64,000 nucleotides of DNA, from assembly GCA_035772735.1 (NCBI GenBank), contig JASDFA010000007.1, positions 146,815,001-146,879,000 of the forward strand, given 5' to 3'. Shown here in pieces: positions 10,840 to 24,059 of the stretch. Position numbers and translations under genes: made by a program. Position 1 is the first letter of the stretch. Each line of letters begins with the position of its first letter. A model generated the notes under the pieces. The model was not told the origin of the DNA. It worked only from the letters and a program-made list of their open reading frames with translations, and searched no databases. Source of the stretch: Datura wrightii (taxonomy: Eukaryota > Streptophyta > Magnoliopsida > Solanales > Solanaceae).

Positions 10840-12064
10840 TCTAGTTGGCTGGTAAAAGCGATGACAACTGCAAATATCTTTTCTTTGTTTGATCAGGACC
10901 ATACCAGTAGTACAACACATCCGACTACAACTAATATGGTTTAGTTCTGTTAGTTAGGAGATGAAGACTGAATTTTTAAATAATTTATGCTCTGCTAAAG
11001 TTTAACTAGGCCAAGAATCTTAACAGCAACTATGTGATTGCAAGCTGCTCATTGGCAATTTACTTCTACACTACGTATTGCTGGTGTCTTGACAGTTGCG
11101 ATTCGCAGATATTTTGATGAGAACATTTGGTTTCAATTTCAAAGTTGATATATTTACCCTGCTGAAGCTAGCACACAAATTTGATCTATCTTGCCAAATT
11201 TTGTGTTCTTTGGCACGATCTAACCTTGTAACTTAAGATGGTGATGATCAGTTGTCAAATTTGATGCTACAGCTAACAGAATCAGCCTAAATATAGCTAC
11301 CAATATGTTAATGAGTTGATTTGGCACTGAGTGAATGACATGAGCATTAAAGGTTATTTTGTGCAATTAAGGGAAAAAAAGAAGTGATGAGGGTGTTTTG
11401 GCTGTGAAATTTTGTTTTGTTGCTTTATAGGGTAGTGGAAGAGTACTATCATCCTCAATCCTTAGCTTTGAGTTCAGTATCAAATTACTAACATGATTTT
11501 TGTCCATATATGTAAGTGTTAGCAAGTAGGGACAAAGTGTGAGAAGAAAAGGCCAAGCTTGCTATTTGTAACCTTTCTCCTCAATTATTAGGAAGTGACT
11601 CAATGAAAAATAAGTGGGCTTTATATTTATTTTCTTTTTATTTATAATTATTATTATAAATTTTTTAATATATTTAAAAAATTGAGTTATAAAATAAGAA
11701 AAGGTGGTAGCAAAGGTTGTAGCTGCTGCGGGTTATCCTTGGATTCCGAAAAAATAAGAAATGTTAAAATGAATAACATTTATTTTATCCCTGTGTGTTC
11801 AAAAATAAAAAGAATTGTTTAAATTTTGAATAATAATCAAATAAGAATAAAAGCTAATAAAATTCAACTTATATTTAGTAACTACATATTTTTCTTTACC
11901 CAGTTAAGCCTTCACAATTTATAAATATTTATTTAAGTTGAAACTTTAGTTTGTAAGCCCATAATCCTTAAAATTCAAAGAAGCTAAGAGTAAAAGAAAT
12001 AAATACGAAAAAATAAAAATAAAACGAGATTGAAATATTATTACAATGTTAAGTATCCAACACT

Positions 12065-12103
<39 letters not shown>

Positions 12104-12800
12104 TAAAATACAATTGAATGTAAGAGGAAACAGATAAATTAAATTTATGACAACCTTCTTTTCCTGCCGTAACTCTAATTTCAATAATCTCGATTATTAG
12201 TATATGAGTGAGTGTGGCACGAATGAAGAAATAGAGGTGAAACCGAATTTATCTTAAATATTACATAATGATGACTCTTCTTTTCCTTGTAATTGATGTT
12301 CATTAAAAATATATATTATGAATATTGCAATAGTAGTCTTTTCAACTTTAAATTAGTTGAGGTTAATTGATAATTGCTCGATATATAAAATTTAATAAGA
12401 ATATATTAATACCAGATGATTAATAAAAAATATTTAATTATATTATTATAGTAGCAAGTACTATTATTTACTACATACAACTTTTTACATTTCTATGTTG
12501 TATTTATTAAGATAAATATGTTGTATGCTAATTGTATGTAACGAAGAGACGTATAAATATTTACTAAAAAGAACTCCTTATACTTTTTCACCTTTGGAGA
12601 GTGATGAAGAAAAGAGAGCCTACTCTAATTTGGCTAATCTATAAATTAAGAAATAACATAACTTTTAAAGGAAATAAAGGACACTGGATTAGTGGGTAAA
12701 CTGTCCATTCGCTCATTTATTATATAAAATATTTATATTTAATGGAGTAACATAAATTGTATAATTATACTTTTGTACAAGAATATTATATGAATAATTT
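10840..12800. other. 3' flank of the AP2 gene and AT-rich spacer
   Basis: The first 500-700 bases are of mixed composition and probably include the 3' UTR. From about 11640 the sequence is AT-rich with no gene. A (TA)n tract of about 16 units lies at 12068-12100. Confidence 0.5.
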
Positions 12801-12804
12801 TTAC

Positions 12805-13330
12805 TTAAAGGGTAAAAATAATCGTTCAATATTTGATGTTTTGGTAATTCAATTTTTTAATTTTTTGATTCCCATTTTTAAAATAATACATATTCAACTT
12901 TTTAACTTTTTAGTTTTCACTTTTAAAATAGTATAGATAGATATAGATAGATAGATACAATAATATTCAACTTTTTAACTTTTTAGTTTTCACTTTTAAA
13001 ACAGTATAGATAGATATAGATAGATAGATACAATAATAATATGATTATTATTTATTATATTTATTTATTATTTGAATGATATATTAGTCTTTCAATGTTT
13101 GGAGGGTATTTTAGTATTTTACCTTGTCACTTATTTGTTATTATTTAAACAGTATATTAGTCCTTCAATATTTGGAGGGTATTTTAGTTTTTTAACTTTT
13201 CACTTTCATTTATTATTATTTGAAGGGTATATTAGTCTTTTAGTATTTGAAGGGTACTTTAGTATTTTAACTTTTCACTTTTTAACTTGTCACTTATATA
13301 GTAACATTATATTTGATACGTAAATAAAAA
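12805..13330. repeat. Dispersed repeat family, copy A, with internal tandem units
   Basis: The block opens with AAAGGGTAAAAATAATCG and GATGTTTTGGTAATTCAA, which recur near 18750. It then has a 73-base tandem duplication (about 12889-12962 and 12963-13034) containing GATA repeats. Three diverged tandem units of about 65-70 bases follow from 13065 to 13280, each with a TATATTAGTC...TTTGGAGGGTATTTTAG core. The same core occurs once at 19085-19140. It looks non-coding and probably derives from a MITE family. Confidence 0.7.
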
Positions 13331-13417
13331 ATATTATCCTAAAAATATTTATATATAATCTACATAAGTGATATGAGAGGTGAGGATGGAGTGGTGGGGA
13401 TAAGTGAGAGGGGAAGA

Positions 13418-13889
13418 TTCGTGGTCGTTACGTAGAGTGCATTAAAAAAAAATAATGCAAGGATTAGCTTTGTGTATTACTAATACCTTGTCTGGTACAC
13501 TTTTTAAACCTATGTATAACTGCAGTCTGCAGTAGCTATACACTCTATTTAATATTAAACTATGTATAACTAATGCATTAAAAATCATATATTAGTAATG
13601 CAATGATTGTTAATGCATGCATAAGCATGGTTAGAGACATAATTGTCCCTCCAAAATTTTTTTTCACATCCTTTCAATCTTATTTGTGTATGGTTTTTTA
13701 ATAAAAGAATAATTTTTTTATTAAATTATTTAATGAATGTTATTTTTAACACACTAAACTGAACACTGCATAAGAAATAACCTCAGCATAACTAATGCAA
13801 GCATAACTAATACCAGTATTACCAATGTAAGCATTACTAATACACCTTATTCAACATTATTCTTATACACTCTATCAAATGACCACGAA
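13418..13889. mobile_element. MITE with about 30-base terminal inverted repeats
   Basis: The left end TTCGTGGTCGTTACGTAGAG and the reverse complement of the right end, TTCGTGGTCATTTGATAGAG, match over at least 25 bases with few changes, and similarity continues inward through GTGTATTA(C/G)TAAT. The 472-base interior is AT-rich with many TATAACTAATGCA-type repeats and no ORF. A target duplication was not clear. The superfamily is unassigned. Confidence 0.65.
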
Positions 13890-16440
13890 GTATTTTGAAG
13901 GTGGAAAAGACATAATTAATGTAAAATGTCACTTGTAGAACTTTTTTTAAATCATTTTCCTTATATTTAAGGAACTTGTTTTTCTAGAGAAAATATTTTT
14001 TAAAAATTTTGACCAATTAAATATGAGAAAATAATATTTTTCCTTCAAAGCGAACATACCTGCATATCAATTACTTGAATTCCTTCAAACTTAACTAGAT
14101 ATCTTGAGTTTGAGCTTGAAAATGAAAAATATATTGTTAAAGCTTTCCCTTTAATGATATTATTCATCGACAGTATCCAAAGCGAATACCAAATATGAAA
14201 TGCTGCGCAAGTGGAAAAAAGAATACCTCAATATCTTTCAAGATTTTTATATCGAGAACGCTTATCAAAATCCCTCCTTGCATAAAATTCTCACGACATC
14301 ACTAAAGTAACCGAGCCATATAGGCTCAAGGTGATCAGTCGAGGAAAAATGGGTTATAGGTGCTAGTGGTGGAAGAAGAAGCGGAGGGGATAAGGTAAAT
14401 GGGTTTGGGGGTGGGGTTGAGGTGGCATGTCACGTGTGTTCACATCATCAAAATGTTATCCCACGTGAGATTGGATGCCCACCTGGACAATCTCAACGTA
14501 GGAGGAATACATTTGATTCACTTTATTAATGGTCAGGATATTTTTAAATCGAAAGTATAACATAGGATAACATTGAGAATATTGATTTATATATTTTTGC
14601 ATAATCGAAGGGTAAATTTGACTCTTCCCTAAATGTAGAAAGCAATTTAAGATAATAGGTATTTCCTTCGATTCATTTTTATTTGTTTATTATACTAAAT
14701 ATAAATATGTCTATTCTTACTTGTCCAATTTGAAAAATCAAAATATAATTTATTACTTAGTTCCCAAAATATTAAATTTGTTATATTTAAAAAATGATAT
14801 AATAAAATTATCATTTAATTTATTATTTCTTGAAAAATATGTCAAATTAATATCGGACAAATAAAAATAACAGAATAGACCTTGTGAAAACTGAAAAGAC
14901 TGCCTTTGGCACTGTTTCCTTTAACATTAAAATATACTAGAGTAGGCTAGGAGGGCAAAAGTACAAATTGTCATCTGGCTTACAAAAAGCAAAACATGGA
15001 AAAACCCAAAGAATGCTGTTTGCAATTAGTCCAAACAGATATGCTACTTTGTAGACTTCATGGTGTAGGTATTGGCACAGGGAAAAGCTTTGTAATAGTG
15101 CATATTTTAACAGTTAACCACTTTGCCTCTGCTCCTATTTATTCATGTAAAATAATAATTCTTCCTCCTCTACTTCTCCACTGCATATGCAGAGTAAGAT
15201 TCTGGATTTAGAGAAAAAAGAAATTTTTTATTTTTTTATAATTTGAATAAAAAGAAATAATCTTTTCAGATATGCATAAATAATGATCTCTTACGTGTAA
15301 CTTATTTGGTTGATTATCTAAATTTTCATTTTGTTAATTAGTGTTCAACTCACTATCTTGTAATCGCCTCTCCTATTTCTCTTTCAAAATAATATATACA
15401 AGGCTAGAAAATAATTTGGTGATATTTTTTTTTCTTCAAAAATTGCATAATAAGTTCTAGATAAACTTTTAAGGATATTAAATAAGAATTTTAATACAAA
15501 TATAAAATTTGAATCAAAATTACTATATTCATTAATCCCGTAACTATAGTCTATAACAGTGGATGTGCCTCTATGCGTATGGCATCTCAAAATTTTATAA
15601 GATATTGTTTTTGCACCTGAATATATACTACAAAATCCTAACTAGTTAATTGATCTAAAACAAACTGTTTGGATGACTCTGCCCATTTGAGTGTGATAAT
15701 CGGACCATGTAAGCTCTATCGTGGTATGTCAGTTAAGTGAGAACTAGAAAATTTATCCGCGGTTAACAAAAATAAATAAATAATAAAAATAGAGGAGATA
15801 AATTTATTATAAATATGTATAAAATAATAATATTTTTTAAAAAATCGCATTTATTTCATATCTCCAATTTTGCACAAAAGATATCTATGATATGAAAGAT
15901 ACTAAGAGAGTGAAATTAAATGAAATGATGATATTATACTCTATACTTTATATATAAAATCATTTAACAAAAATAACAATTATTGAAGCATACATGATAC
16001 TCCTAAAATACTTAAGAAAAATGTTACCAAATCCTTAACAAATTCTCTAATAAAGATCAAAATGTTCTAGGAGTTTTTCTCTTCTTATTCTAACTTTAAT
16101 TTAATCACATTTCTTTTGTTTTCTCTGAGTATTGCACTATTATTTCAGTTTTTGTCTCCGTATTATTTCTATACTCAAGTCTTAAATAGGTTATCTGAAA
16201 AAATGAATGAATATAAAACGAAAAAGTTGTTAGATGAGAAGAATAATACCTAACCTCTTTTCATACTAATATAACAACTCTTTTCAAACTCACCGTCAAT
16301 AACAATTTTATTTAAAATGAAAAACACCTTACATGTTTCATCTAGTCCTTTTTAATTTAAGAAAAAAAGTTGAGAAGAGATTCAACTAATGAAAAAAAGT
16401 AATAATCATACCTTACGTTTAGTGGAGTGTTAATGCATGT
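13890..16440. other. AT-rich intergenic DNA; no gene seen
   Basis: No coding or RNA gene is supported. A short mixed-composition island at about 14340-14510 holds two CACGTG G-boxes (near 14432 and 14462). With no adjacent gene, their role is unknown. Confidence 0.5.
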
Positions 16441-16449
16441 TGTCAATAT

Positions 16450-16551
16450 TTGCTAAAAATAACCACATTGAGCTAATTTCTAATAATAAAAATAATAATT
16501 TTGCTAAAAATAAACACATTGTGCTAATTTCTAATGATAAAAATAACATTA
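16450..16551. repeat. 51-base tandem duplication
   Basis: Two head-to-tail copies of a unit beginning TTGCTAAAAATAA, with CACATTG and GCTAATTTCTAA, differ at only a few positions. Confidence 0.8.
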
Positions 16552-17514
16552 TTACTTGAGAGATCAACATTAATGTTTAATTACGTGTTGAAAAATTTCT
16601 GCCGTATCTCCTTTCAACTTGGACTGAAAAGTTGATTACCTTGACACATCCAATTTATGTTGATGGGAGATGAATAAAATACAAAAGAGAGTCAGAAGGT
16701 AAATGATATAAAAAATAAAAAATTAAAGTAATGAATATAAATCTTAGATGTAACACACAATTTGATTCGAAACTCTATAAACAAAGTAGCATAACCAAAC
16801 AACGACAACTTCATATTAATTAATCATAAATTTTAATTAGCAAAACTAAATCCAAATACTGCAAATCTCAAAATTTTAAAACACAATTTTATTTCATCAT
16901 TGTAAACTCAATAATAATCCAAGCAGGAATATGATAATAATAAAGAAACAATAGTGTAATACTAACATAAAGAAATACAAGATGTTATAAATACTTATTA
17001 CAATCAAAATTTACCAGACTCTCATGCCCTTCGATCAAAAGTCGGAGAAAAATTGAAACTTCTTGTAAAATCCTTATTGACAAAATAATAGTAATATCAA
17101 CCTGAAAATGAGAATGAAAGCGTCAAAAGTAAAGCAAGTAGTTTTAGATAACAAAACAATTAAATATTAATCATTTGACCATTTCCTTGGCAATCAAATT
17201 TCTTTTTGGCGAAAAGAAAATAAATCATGTGATTTTTGGTGATCCTCTTGAATGACTCAAATGCTTCATTTATAATATTGTAATGTATAACGGCTACTTG
17301 CGAGTAATTAACATTAATTGAAAGAAAATTGTATTTAAAAAAATTGAGAGGAGTTAGGAATTGTAACTGAAATATTTCTTTAATTGCTTGTTTATGTAAT
17401 TGCCCCGTCCTTTTGATTTTTTGTTGGTTGAACTAAAAGTTCATAGAGGTGGCTGTTGAGCTTTTATTAAATATAACATAAATAATAAATAAGATTAAAA
17501 GAGGAAAAGACATA

Positions 17515-17515
<1 letters not shown>
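16552..17515. other. AT-rich intergenic DNA; no gene seen
   Basis: Only chance ORFs are present, with no repeat of note. Confidence 0.5.
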
Positions 17516-17516
<1 letters not shown>

Positions 17517-17551
<35 letters not shown>

Positions 17552-17775
17552 TAAGATTATTAGTTAAAGAAAGGTGTCAACTCATAAAAGAAGAAGAAAT
17601 GATTGAGGTGTGATTAGGAGGATTAAAAAAAGTAGCTTTTGGGATTTATAACATAACAAAAAAAATTTGTCATAAGACCAAAAATTGAGAAAGTAGAAAG
17701 GAAGAAAAAAGGTAAATAAAAATAAAAATAAAAATAAAAAATATACATACATACATACATACATATATACATACA
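17517..17775. repeat. Microsatellite cluster: (AAT)n, (AAAAT)n, (CATA)n
   Basis: An (AAT)n tract lies at 17517-17546, AAAAT/AAATA repeats at about 17712-17742 and a CATA repeat at about 17745-17775. The reading frames across them encode only low-complexity peptides. Confidence 0.85.
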
Positions 17776-17779
17776 TATA

Positions 17780-18029
17780 TGCCTAACCCCTAATTGGGTT
17801 TTAGTGCAAATCTATTTTTTATTTAGAAAAATAATAATACTCAAAATTAATGACCAAGAAACCAATAATGCAAAAAGTTAAACAGTAGAGGAAAATGCCT
17901 AACCCCTAATTGGGCTTTAACGCAAACCTATAATAAGCTTTAATACAAATCTATTTATTATTTAGAAAAACAAAAATATTCATAATTAATGACCAAAAAA
18001 ACTAATAATACAGAAAGTTGAGGAAATAC
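17780..18029. repeat. Tandem duplication of about 120 bases
   Basis: Two diverged copies (about 17780-17895 and 17896-18029) each start GCCTAACCCCTAATTGGG. They continue through TTTATTTAGAAAAA to AATTAATGACCAA. The second copy has a short internal insertion. Confidence 0.8.
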
Positions 18030-18748
18030 GAAATCATCAAAAAGTTAAGAAAAACATAGTTTTCTGATCTTAGAAGTGTGCCACATCATTGGTCCTAAGA
18101 CCATAATTCTATAATATATAGATCTATATATATAGATTTATTGAACAACTACATGTATTTCACCATTAAATTTATTTTAATTGAAATAATAATATATTAA
18201 AAAGAATGCTTTGTTGCAGACGTGGGTGGTGCGTAATAAATTATTAGAAAATTTTTGTAACATCAACAATTAATACAGAGAAGAGTTATTAAAAAGAAAT
18301 TAAATTTTTGCAAATTGGTGGTAGGTAATTTTAAAAAAATATATAATTTTAATTATCATGGTACTCAATGATATATTATTTAAAAACTGAATAATAAATT
18401 TCAGAAATCTCATGCAAGATTTTATACTAACTTAAACTATTGAACAAAAAAATAACATTGTTAAAATGTAAATTTAGAATGTATAATTTATAATCATAGT
18501 AAGTTAGACCGATGAGAAAATTAATTCCTTGGATCATATTTTAAAAATAAAAATTGGAGTAAAAATAATCCTTAATGTTGTCTCTGATAATAATGTGAAA
18601 AGTTTTTGGAATAAAAAAGCCCTCACTCATCATTAGATTAAATGAATCGAGCATTAGTATAACTCCTACATTTATATATTTTTACAAAAAAAAAATTATT
18701 TAAAATTATTTTTTTTGTACATTGACGAACAATAATTAATTTTATTTT

Positions 18749-18832
18749 TCAAAGGATAAAATGGTCATTTAATATTTAATAGATATTTTGGTAATTCAAC
18801 TTTTCAACTTAGGTTGTTCCCACTTTTAGAAT

Positions 18833-18925
<93 letters not shown>

Positions 18926-18956
18926 ATGAAATATTGAACGACTATTTTACCCTTCA
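18749..18956. mobile_element. MITE-like inverted repeat around (CT)n(TA)n
   Basis: The left arm (AAAGGATAAAATGGTCATTT) and the right arm at 18922-18956, reverse-complemented (AAGGGTAAAATAGTCGTTCA), are inverted copies about 35 bases long at roughly 80% identity. The interior carries GGTAATTCAAC as in copy A at 12.8 kb, then (CT)n at 18837-18863 and (TA)n at 18864-18921. Expansion of the microsatellite inside a MITE is the simplest reading. Confidence 0.6.
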
Positions 18957-19084
18957 ATCTAAAACCATTCCTACAATATTATATATAGTAAAAGCTAAAA
19001 TTGCACAGAAATAAATATTATTAGACTATTAAATATTTCACAATGAATTATTTAGATGATGACGAAGAAGTAAACCTATTTATT

Positions 19085-19565
<481 letters not shown>

Positions 19566-20377
19566 AAAAAGTAATTTTTTAAAAAATTACTCAAAACAAT
19601 AAGAAAAAAGAAAAATAAGAATGGAGCTCTTAGAGGCATGCCACGTCATCATGCCTCTAAATCTCCTTTATATATATACATTGATTGGGGTAAAATGCAT
19701 GATTAATGAATTAAACTTCAAGGGTGCGAATACAATTCATGAAATTTGTGTCTTCCTTCCGAAGATAAACTCTCTTGTAACAAAAAAGAAAGTCACTAAT
19801 AGTAGTAGCGACTTGTTACAATTCATTAGTATATATAAAATTTATGTCCTAGATGTATCAACAAATATTCTTTTCTGCTAGCTAGGCCAGGGTGCTATGA
19901 CTTTTTGTAACAGGGGCTTATTGTCGTTGTACTTTTTGTGATAGGGGCTCCCCTCTAGTCGTTGATAGTTTGGCTGTCTATTCAATATATCCACCCCCCT
20001 CCCTCTCAAAAATTCAATTCAAGAATTGAGATCCTGGTGCATATGGATGCAAATGATTCAATGAGCGCAAGAATTTTTAGAAATATTTGGAACAATATGT
20101 TTTTAGAGCAGAAGAGTTGTTTTCAAGTAGTGTTCGATCAATTACGTATTAATCAATATTCGATTGATTGGTCTAAGATTATCGACAGATTTTATTGTCT
20201 AAGTTACTTCGTTTCATTTTGTCCAAGTCACTTTTTTTTTTGTTTTTGTTTAAGTCACCTATTTTAAGTGTTTAATTTTTATTCTTGCTGTTCATTTAAT
20301 AAAAATTTATAAATGAAAGTATCTTTACTTTTTCACGAGCATAAGTATCTATAAATTATCGCCTCACATGAATTTGG
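19566..20377. other. Intergenic DNA; no gene seen
   Basis: Chance ORFs only. A short inverted motif, AGAGGCATG...CATGCCTCT, spans 19631-19658. Confidence 0.5.
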
Positions 20378-20857
20378 TTTCTAAAGACTTATGCCTACTA
20401 GATATAAGTTCAGTTGCTATTGACAAAAATTAAAGACCAACTCATTTTAAGGAAAATTAGTATAACTTTATGTTCCATACTTTTTTTAAAAAAAACAAAA
20501 AAAAGATATGTTCAAAAAACATAATTTTAATTCTTGAACACTACAATAAATTCTGAAAATACTACACTATTTTTTATTACAAATTCTGAAAATTATGCCC
20601 CAAATGACTTCGATTAATTTTAAAGACTTGTGTCTCACTGGGCATTCATATACTAAAAGGGAAAAAAATTAAATGGTCAATCTATTTTAAGGACAATTGA
20701 TGTATTTTTATGTTCATTCATGCATTTTTTTTCCTCTAGAAAGGATAAAAAAACATATACCCAAAAAATGAAACTTCAACTTTTCAATACTACAACTAAT
20801 TCTAGATATATAATACTACACAATTTATGTGTCCTTTTATTATTATTTTTTTTTACA
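20378..20857. repeat. Diverged tandem duplication, unit about 240 bases
   Basis: Unit 1 (20378-20617) and unit 2 (20618-20857) share, in order, TTTAAAGACTT, an AAATTAAA...GGTCAA/GACCAA segment, ATTTTAAGGA(A/C)AATT, TTTATGTTC, a purine run and AATACTAC...ATTCT. They differ by many substitutions and small indels. Confidence 0.65.
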
Positions 20858-21225
20858 AATCTACGTTGCTAAGTATAGTATAGTTATGACTTACAACATA
20901 ATCTGTGTGATATTACTATATGAAAATATAAACTTATACCTCATAAAAAAGTTATATGATATTTCAGTGTGGGATATTTTCATCCACTTATTTTTATTGA
21001 AAATATTGAAAAAAAATAATTAAAAATCATCAAATTTAAGGAGCAAAAATTAAAAATGAATTTAAAATATGTGCATTTGTGTGAATAATACATAATACCT
21101 CTTCAGGCTGTGCCGTATTAAGGGTCCTCTTATCCTTTTTCTGTTTCTACGTAATTTTGATGAGTACATTTTTTCTTTTTTCTTTTCTTTTTTGTTCGGT
21201 ATTTATAGTGAAGTTCAATTAGGAT

Positions 21226-21704
21226 TTGTTTGGATGGCTGTTGTATATTGTTTCACAATATATCATATTATATTATACTGTAATATCTTAATGAATACAA
21301 TTTTTGAATGGATTGTATCATTTTTTGTTGTTACATAATATCACACATCAACAGTTTGAATACCATAAAAAGGTAGAGTAAAAAATAAAATAGAATTACT
21401 AAATAATAAGTAAACACAAAATAAGAAAAAAGATAAGATAACGACGCGATCACACCAAATCGAAGGTTACATAAAATGAAACTTCTCCTCATTATAGTTA
21501 AATTTTGGGGCACAGGAATATGTGATCTCTTTGTAAAACTATATCTTTTATGTATATATATTTGAAAATTAATATAGTATTATTTAATGACATTCATATT
21601 ATAAAAATACTAAATTGTGCAATTGATTGAATGTTGAATTATTTACCGAAGAACTGAGGAATAACCTAACAACACAGTACAATAGACAACAACCATCCAA
21701 ACAA
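21226..21704. mobile_element. hAT-type MITE with GTTTGGATGG termini
   Basis: The left end is TTGTTTGGATGGCTGTTGTA. The right end, reverse-complemented, is TTGTTTGGATGGTTGTTGTC. Inverted repeats of at least 24 bases enclose 430 AT-rich, non-coding bases. I recognise these ends as common in Solanaceae genomes. An 8-base target duplication was not clear. Confidence 0.75.
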
Positions 21705-22372
21705 GCTCAAATTTGAGACGTCTGATTTAAGGACCCCTTTGAGATCTTTTAGGTCTTCCATTGAAGCTTCGGTGTGTGAGCTTTTCATCTTTTGATATTC
21801 TGTGTTACACCCCTTTCTTTCTTTCTCTATTAAGTTTGTCTGAAAAAAAGAAGAAGACATATTTCTCTTTTAAGTTTGTCAAGGAAAAAAAAAGTAGCAT
21901 CTTGGGAGTGTAACCTAATCAATTAAGGTTCTGTATAGGGTGGATTCAATTTGTTTTTGTTCCTTTTCTTAATCATGGATGTTCAGGCCAACTTGCACGC
22001 AATTCAACTAATTTTATAGGGACTTATAACCTCCGAACATGGAATCGAATCCTTTTACGCTTTGGCTGATGATGAACAGAATTATGTAATAGAAAAAACT
22101 AATTAACAAATGATATAGACCACTCCTACATTCTCATTGATGATGAAACAGAATTCTGATGAGCTTTAGTCTTTCAGAGCATGATTCAGCATGCAGCTAG
22201 CTAGTCATCTGGAGTCTACTGTGAAAGAGATATTTGTATTCTGTATAATGAGTGCAATTTTTGTAGTGTCATTTTCTAGCTGAGTCTTTAGTACTGTTGG
22301 TGATTTGACTAATGACTTGATAGTTAGTGATTCTTGATATTATTAGTAGTAACTTAATATTCACTTCTTGAT
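21705..22372. other. Intergenic DNA; no gene seen
   Basis: Mixed-composition sequence without a supported gene. It could be a promoter or UTR of the candidate exons that follow. Confidence 0.4.
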
Positions 22373-22631
22373 ATGGGAAAGTCCTTGCTTTTACTGCAGA
22401 AGGGATCTTTCTATCCTGCTTTAGATTTCCCAAGGTAAGACGGAATTATTGAAGACAAATTGAATGATCCAAATACTTGTAGGAAGATGGACCACTTATG
22501 TATTTATATAGATTGAATATAAGTTTTTTTTTGTTTTCTTAACGGTGTAAAATTTTTTTTATATTTTTATCAGCAGATTAGGGGGGTTTCATCCAGACCC
22601 TCTTCATCGGAGAATTCACTATATGGACAAG
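22373..22631 (+). pseudogene. Two phase-compatible candidate exons of an unknown gene
   Basis: Exon 1 (22373-22434) starts with ATG (MGKSLLLLQKGS) and ends before GTAAGA. Exon 2 (22577-22631) follows TTTTTATCAGCAG and ends before GTTAGA. Joined, they stay in frame for 39 codons and give a PDPLHRRIHYMDK segment. The splice sites are good, but no third exon could be fixed, and reading through the last donor also stays open for a while. This could be the 5' end of a gene, a truncated copy or chance. I do not recognise the protein. Confidence 0.3.
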
Positions 22632-23419
22632 GTTAGAATTATTTATCCCCTCAGCTTCTTCTTGTGTTTACTTCTTTTAGTGAAAATCCCGATTCAACAT
22701 TAGTCATGTTCCGGTGTTATAAATTTAAACTCAGAAGAGGTGGCCACATATTGCAAGTTTCATTGTTGAGCCAATTTTGGACAATTCAACTTCAACTGAT
22801 TCTGCAAAGGGAAAAGAACTGTAATTACATAGAGGAAATAGAAGTGGGAATCTCTATGTTTCTTAGAATCTAGCTTTCATGTAATGTTAATTAAGAAGAT
22901 AGGCATATGGCTGATTGTCAAAAGCATTTTAAGCACAAAAAAAGATGCAATTGGTAAGCTGTAGGAACTTTTAAGAGAGTTCTTTAGTTGGCCAGCTTAA
23001 TTTAAGATACTGCTATTGCTTAACTCCACTTTATACTAATGGAATGGAACAGATTATAATGCTATGATCCATTTTTCATTTTGTTAAGAACCTTAGGCTA
23101 TGATCCAATTTTTACCTATTGTTGATAGGAAGAATTTCTGACTTTTGGTTCTGAGGATTGTTAATAACATGGTTGTCTTTTTTCCTGCTGATGAATCGCT
23201 TGACAATTCTGTTATTGATAGATTTTCTGTCTGTAGGTGATGTGTTCAAGCATACCTTTGAGGTCTGTAGCTCATGCAATATAATTGCTTGGCAACATCA
23301 TATACTCAAAGATTTGCTGATCAAGTTGACAAACTTACAGGTGCCTAATTTCCCTTGTATGTTTCTTCTGATTCTTATTTGTGTTGGTTTTGGTTTGGGA
23401 GCAGTAATAATCGGATGCG
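22632..23419. other. 3' spacer of the subtilase array, proximal part
   Basis: From about 23240 the sequence matches the spacers near 27500-27680, 32780-32890 and 50340-50530 (CATGCAATATAATTGCTTGG, GTTGACAAACTTACAG, TTTCCCT-GTAT). It is thus part of the duplicated subtilase unit. No gene is seen. Confidence 0.6.
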
Positions 23420-23525
23420 CAGTTCAGAGTTTCAAATCAGACCTTAACCTGTCAAGGTACTATTAGATGGCTCATTACTGTATGTTTTCTCCTCTTCAAT
23501 CCATATGATTAAACCAAAGTTAATC
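23420..23525 (-). pseudogene. Relic of a subtilase C terminus
   Basis: The stretch around 23456-23516 aligns with the 3' coding end of the intact genes, for example ATTACTGTATG and CTCTTCAATCC against CTTACTGTATG and CTCTTCCACCC, followed by TGATTAAACCA against TGATTGAACCA. The same flanking words, with CTGTCAA(G/A)GTACTA, occur at 32985-33000 in copy 3. Only the last 20-30 codons survive. It suggests a further gene copy once lay here. Confidence 0.5.
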
Positions 23526-24059
23526 GGTTTTCTGTTTTGGTGTAGCTTTGCTTGTAATAATTCTTTCAAAATGTCTGGGAATACACAGAAACTATAGCGT
23601 ATTAGGCACTTTAAATTTTCTAAGTTCCTGGGGTAAAAATCTTTAGCATATCATTTGTTGGTTAAGACAAAAGGTTTTCTCAATGCTCTGATGCTACAGA
23701 CGAAAGGCCCTTTCCTTCTCACTTGTCAGTTTACACTTCTTTGCATCCACATACTGTATTGTGAGCGTGAATTTGAAAATTACCATTAATTTCCCAGTGT
23801 AGGTCCGAGATAATTTTTCTTCCATATACCGGGACTCTTTGCAACAAGCGGATTGAAAATTTTCAGTTGTACTAGCACTGCATCTTTTATGCAGCCATAA
23901 ATTCTGCCGTGAGTTCATTTAGTGGATGTGCTACTTTGTCGTGGTATCTGCAACAGACAATTAATGGGTTGAAACATCTGATTATTTTAGTTCATCTAGC
24001 AAAAGATGTTTAACAGCAACACCGTCATTCTTTATTGATAACCCCAATGCAACAGTTTC

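Noticed and set aside
14996..15211. 71-codon ORF with mixed composition
   Set aside because: No recognisable domain, no splice context and no supporting flanking signals.
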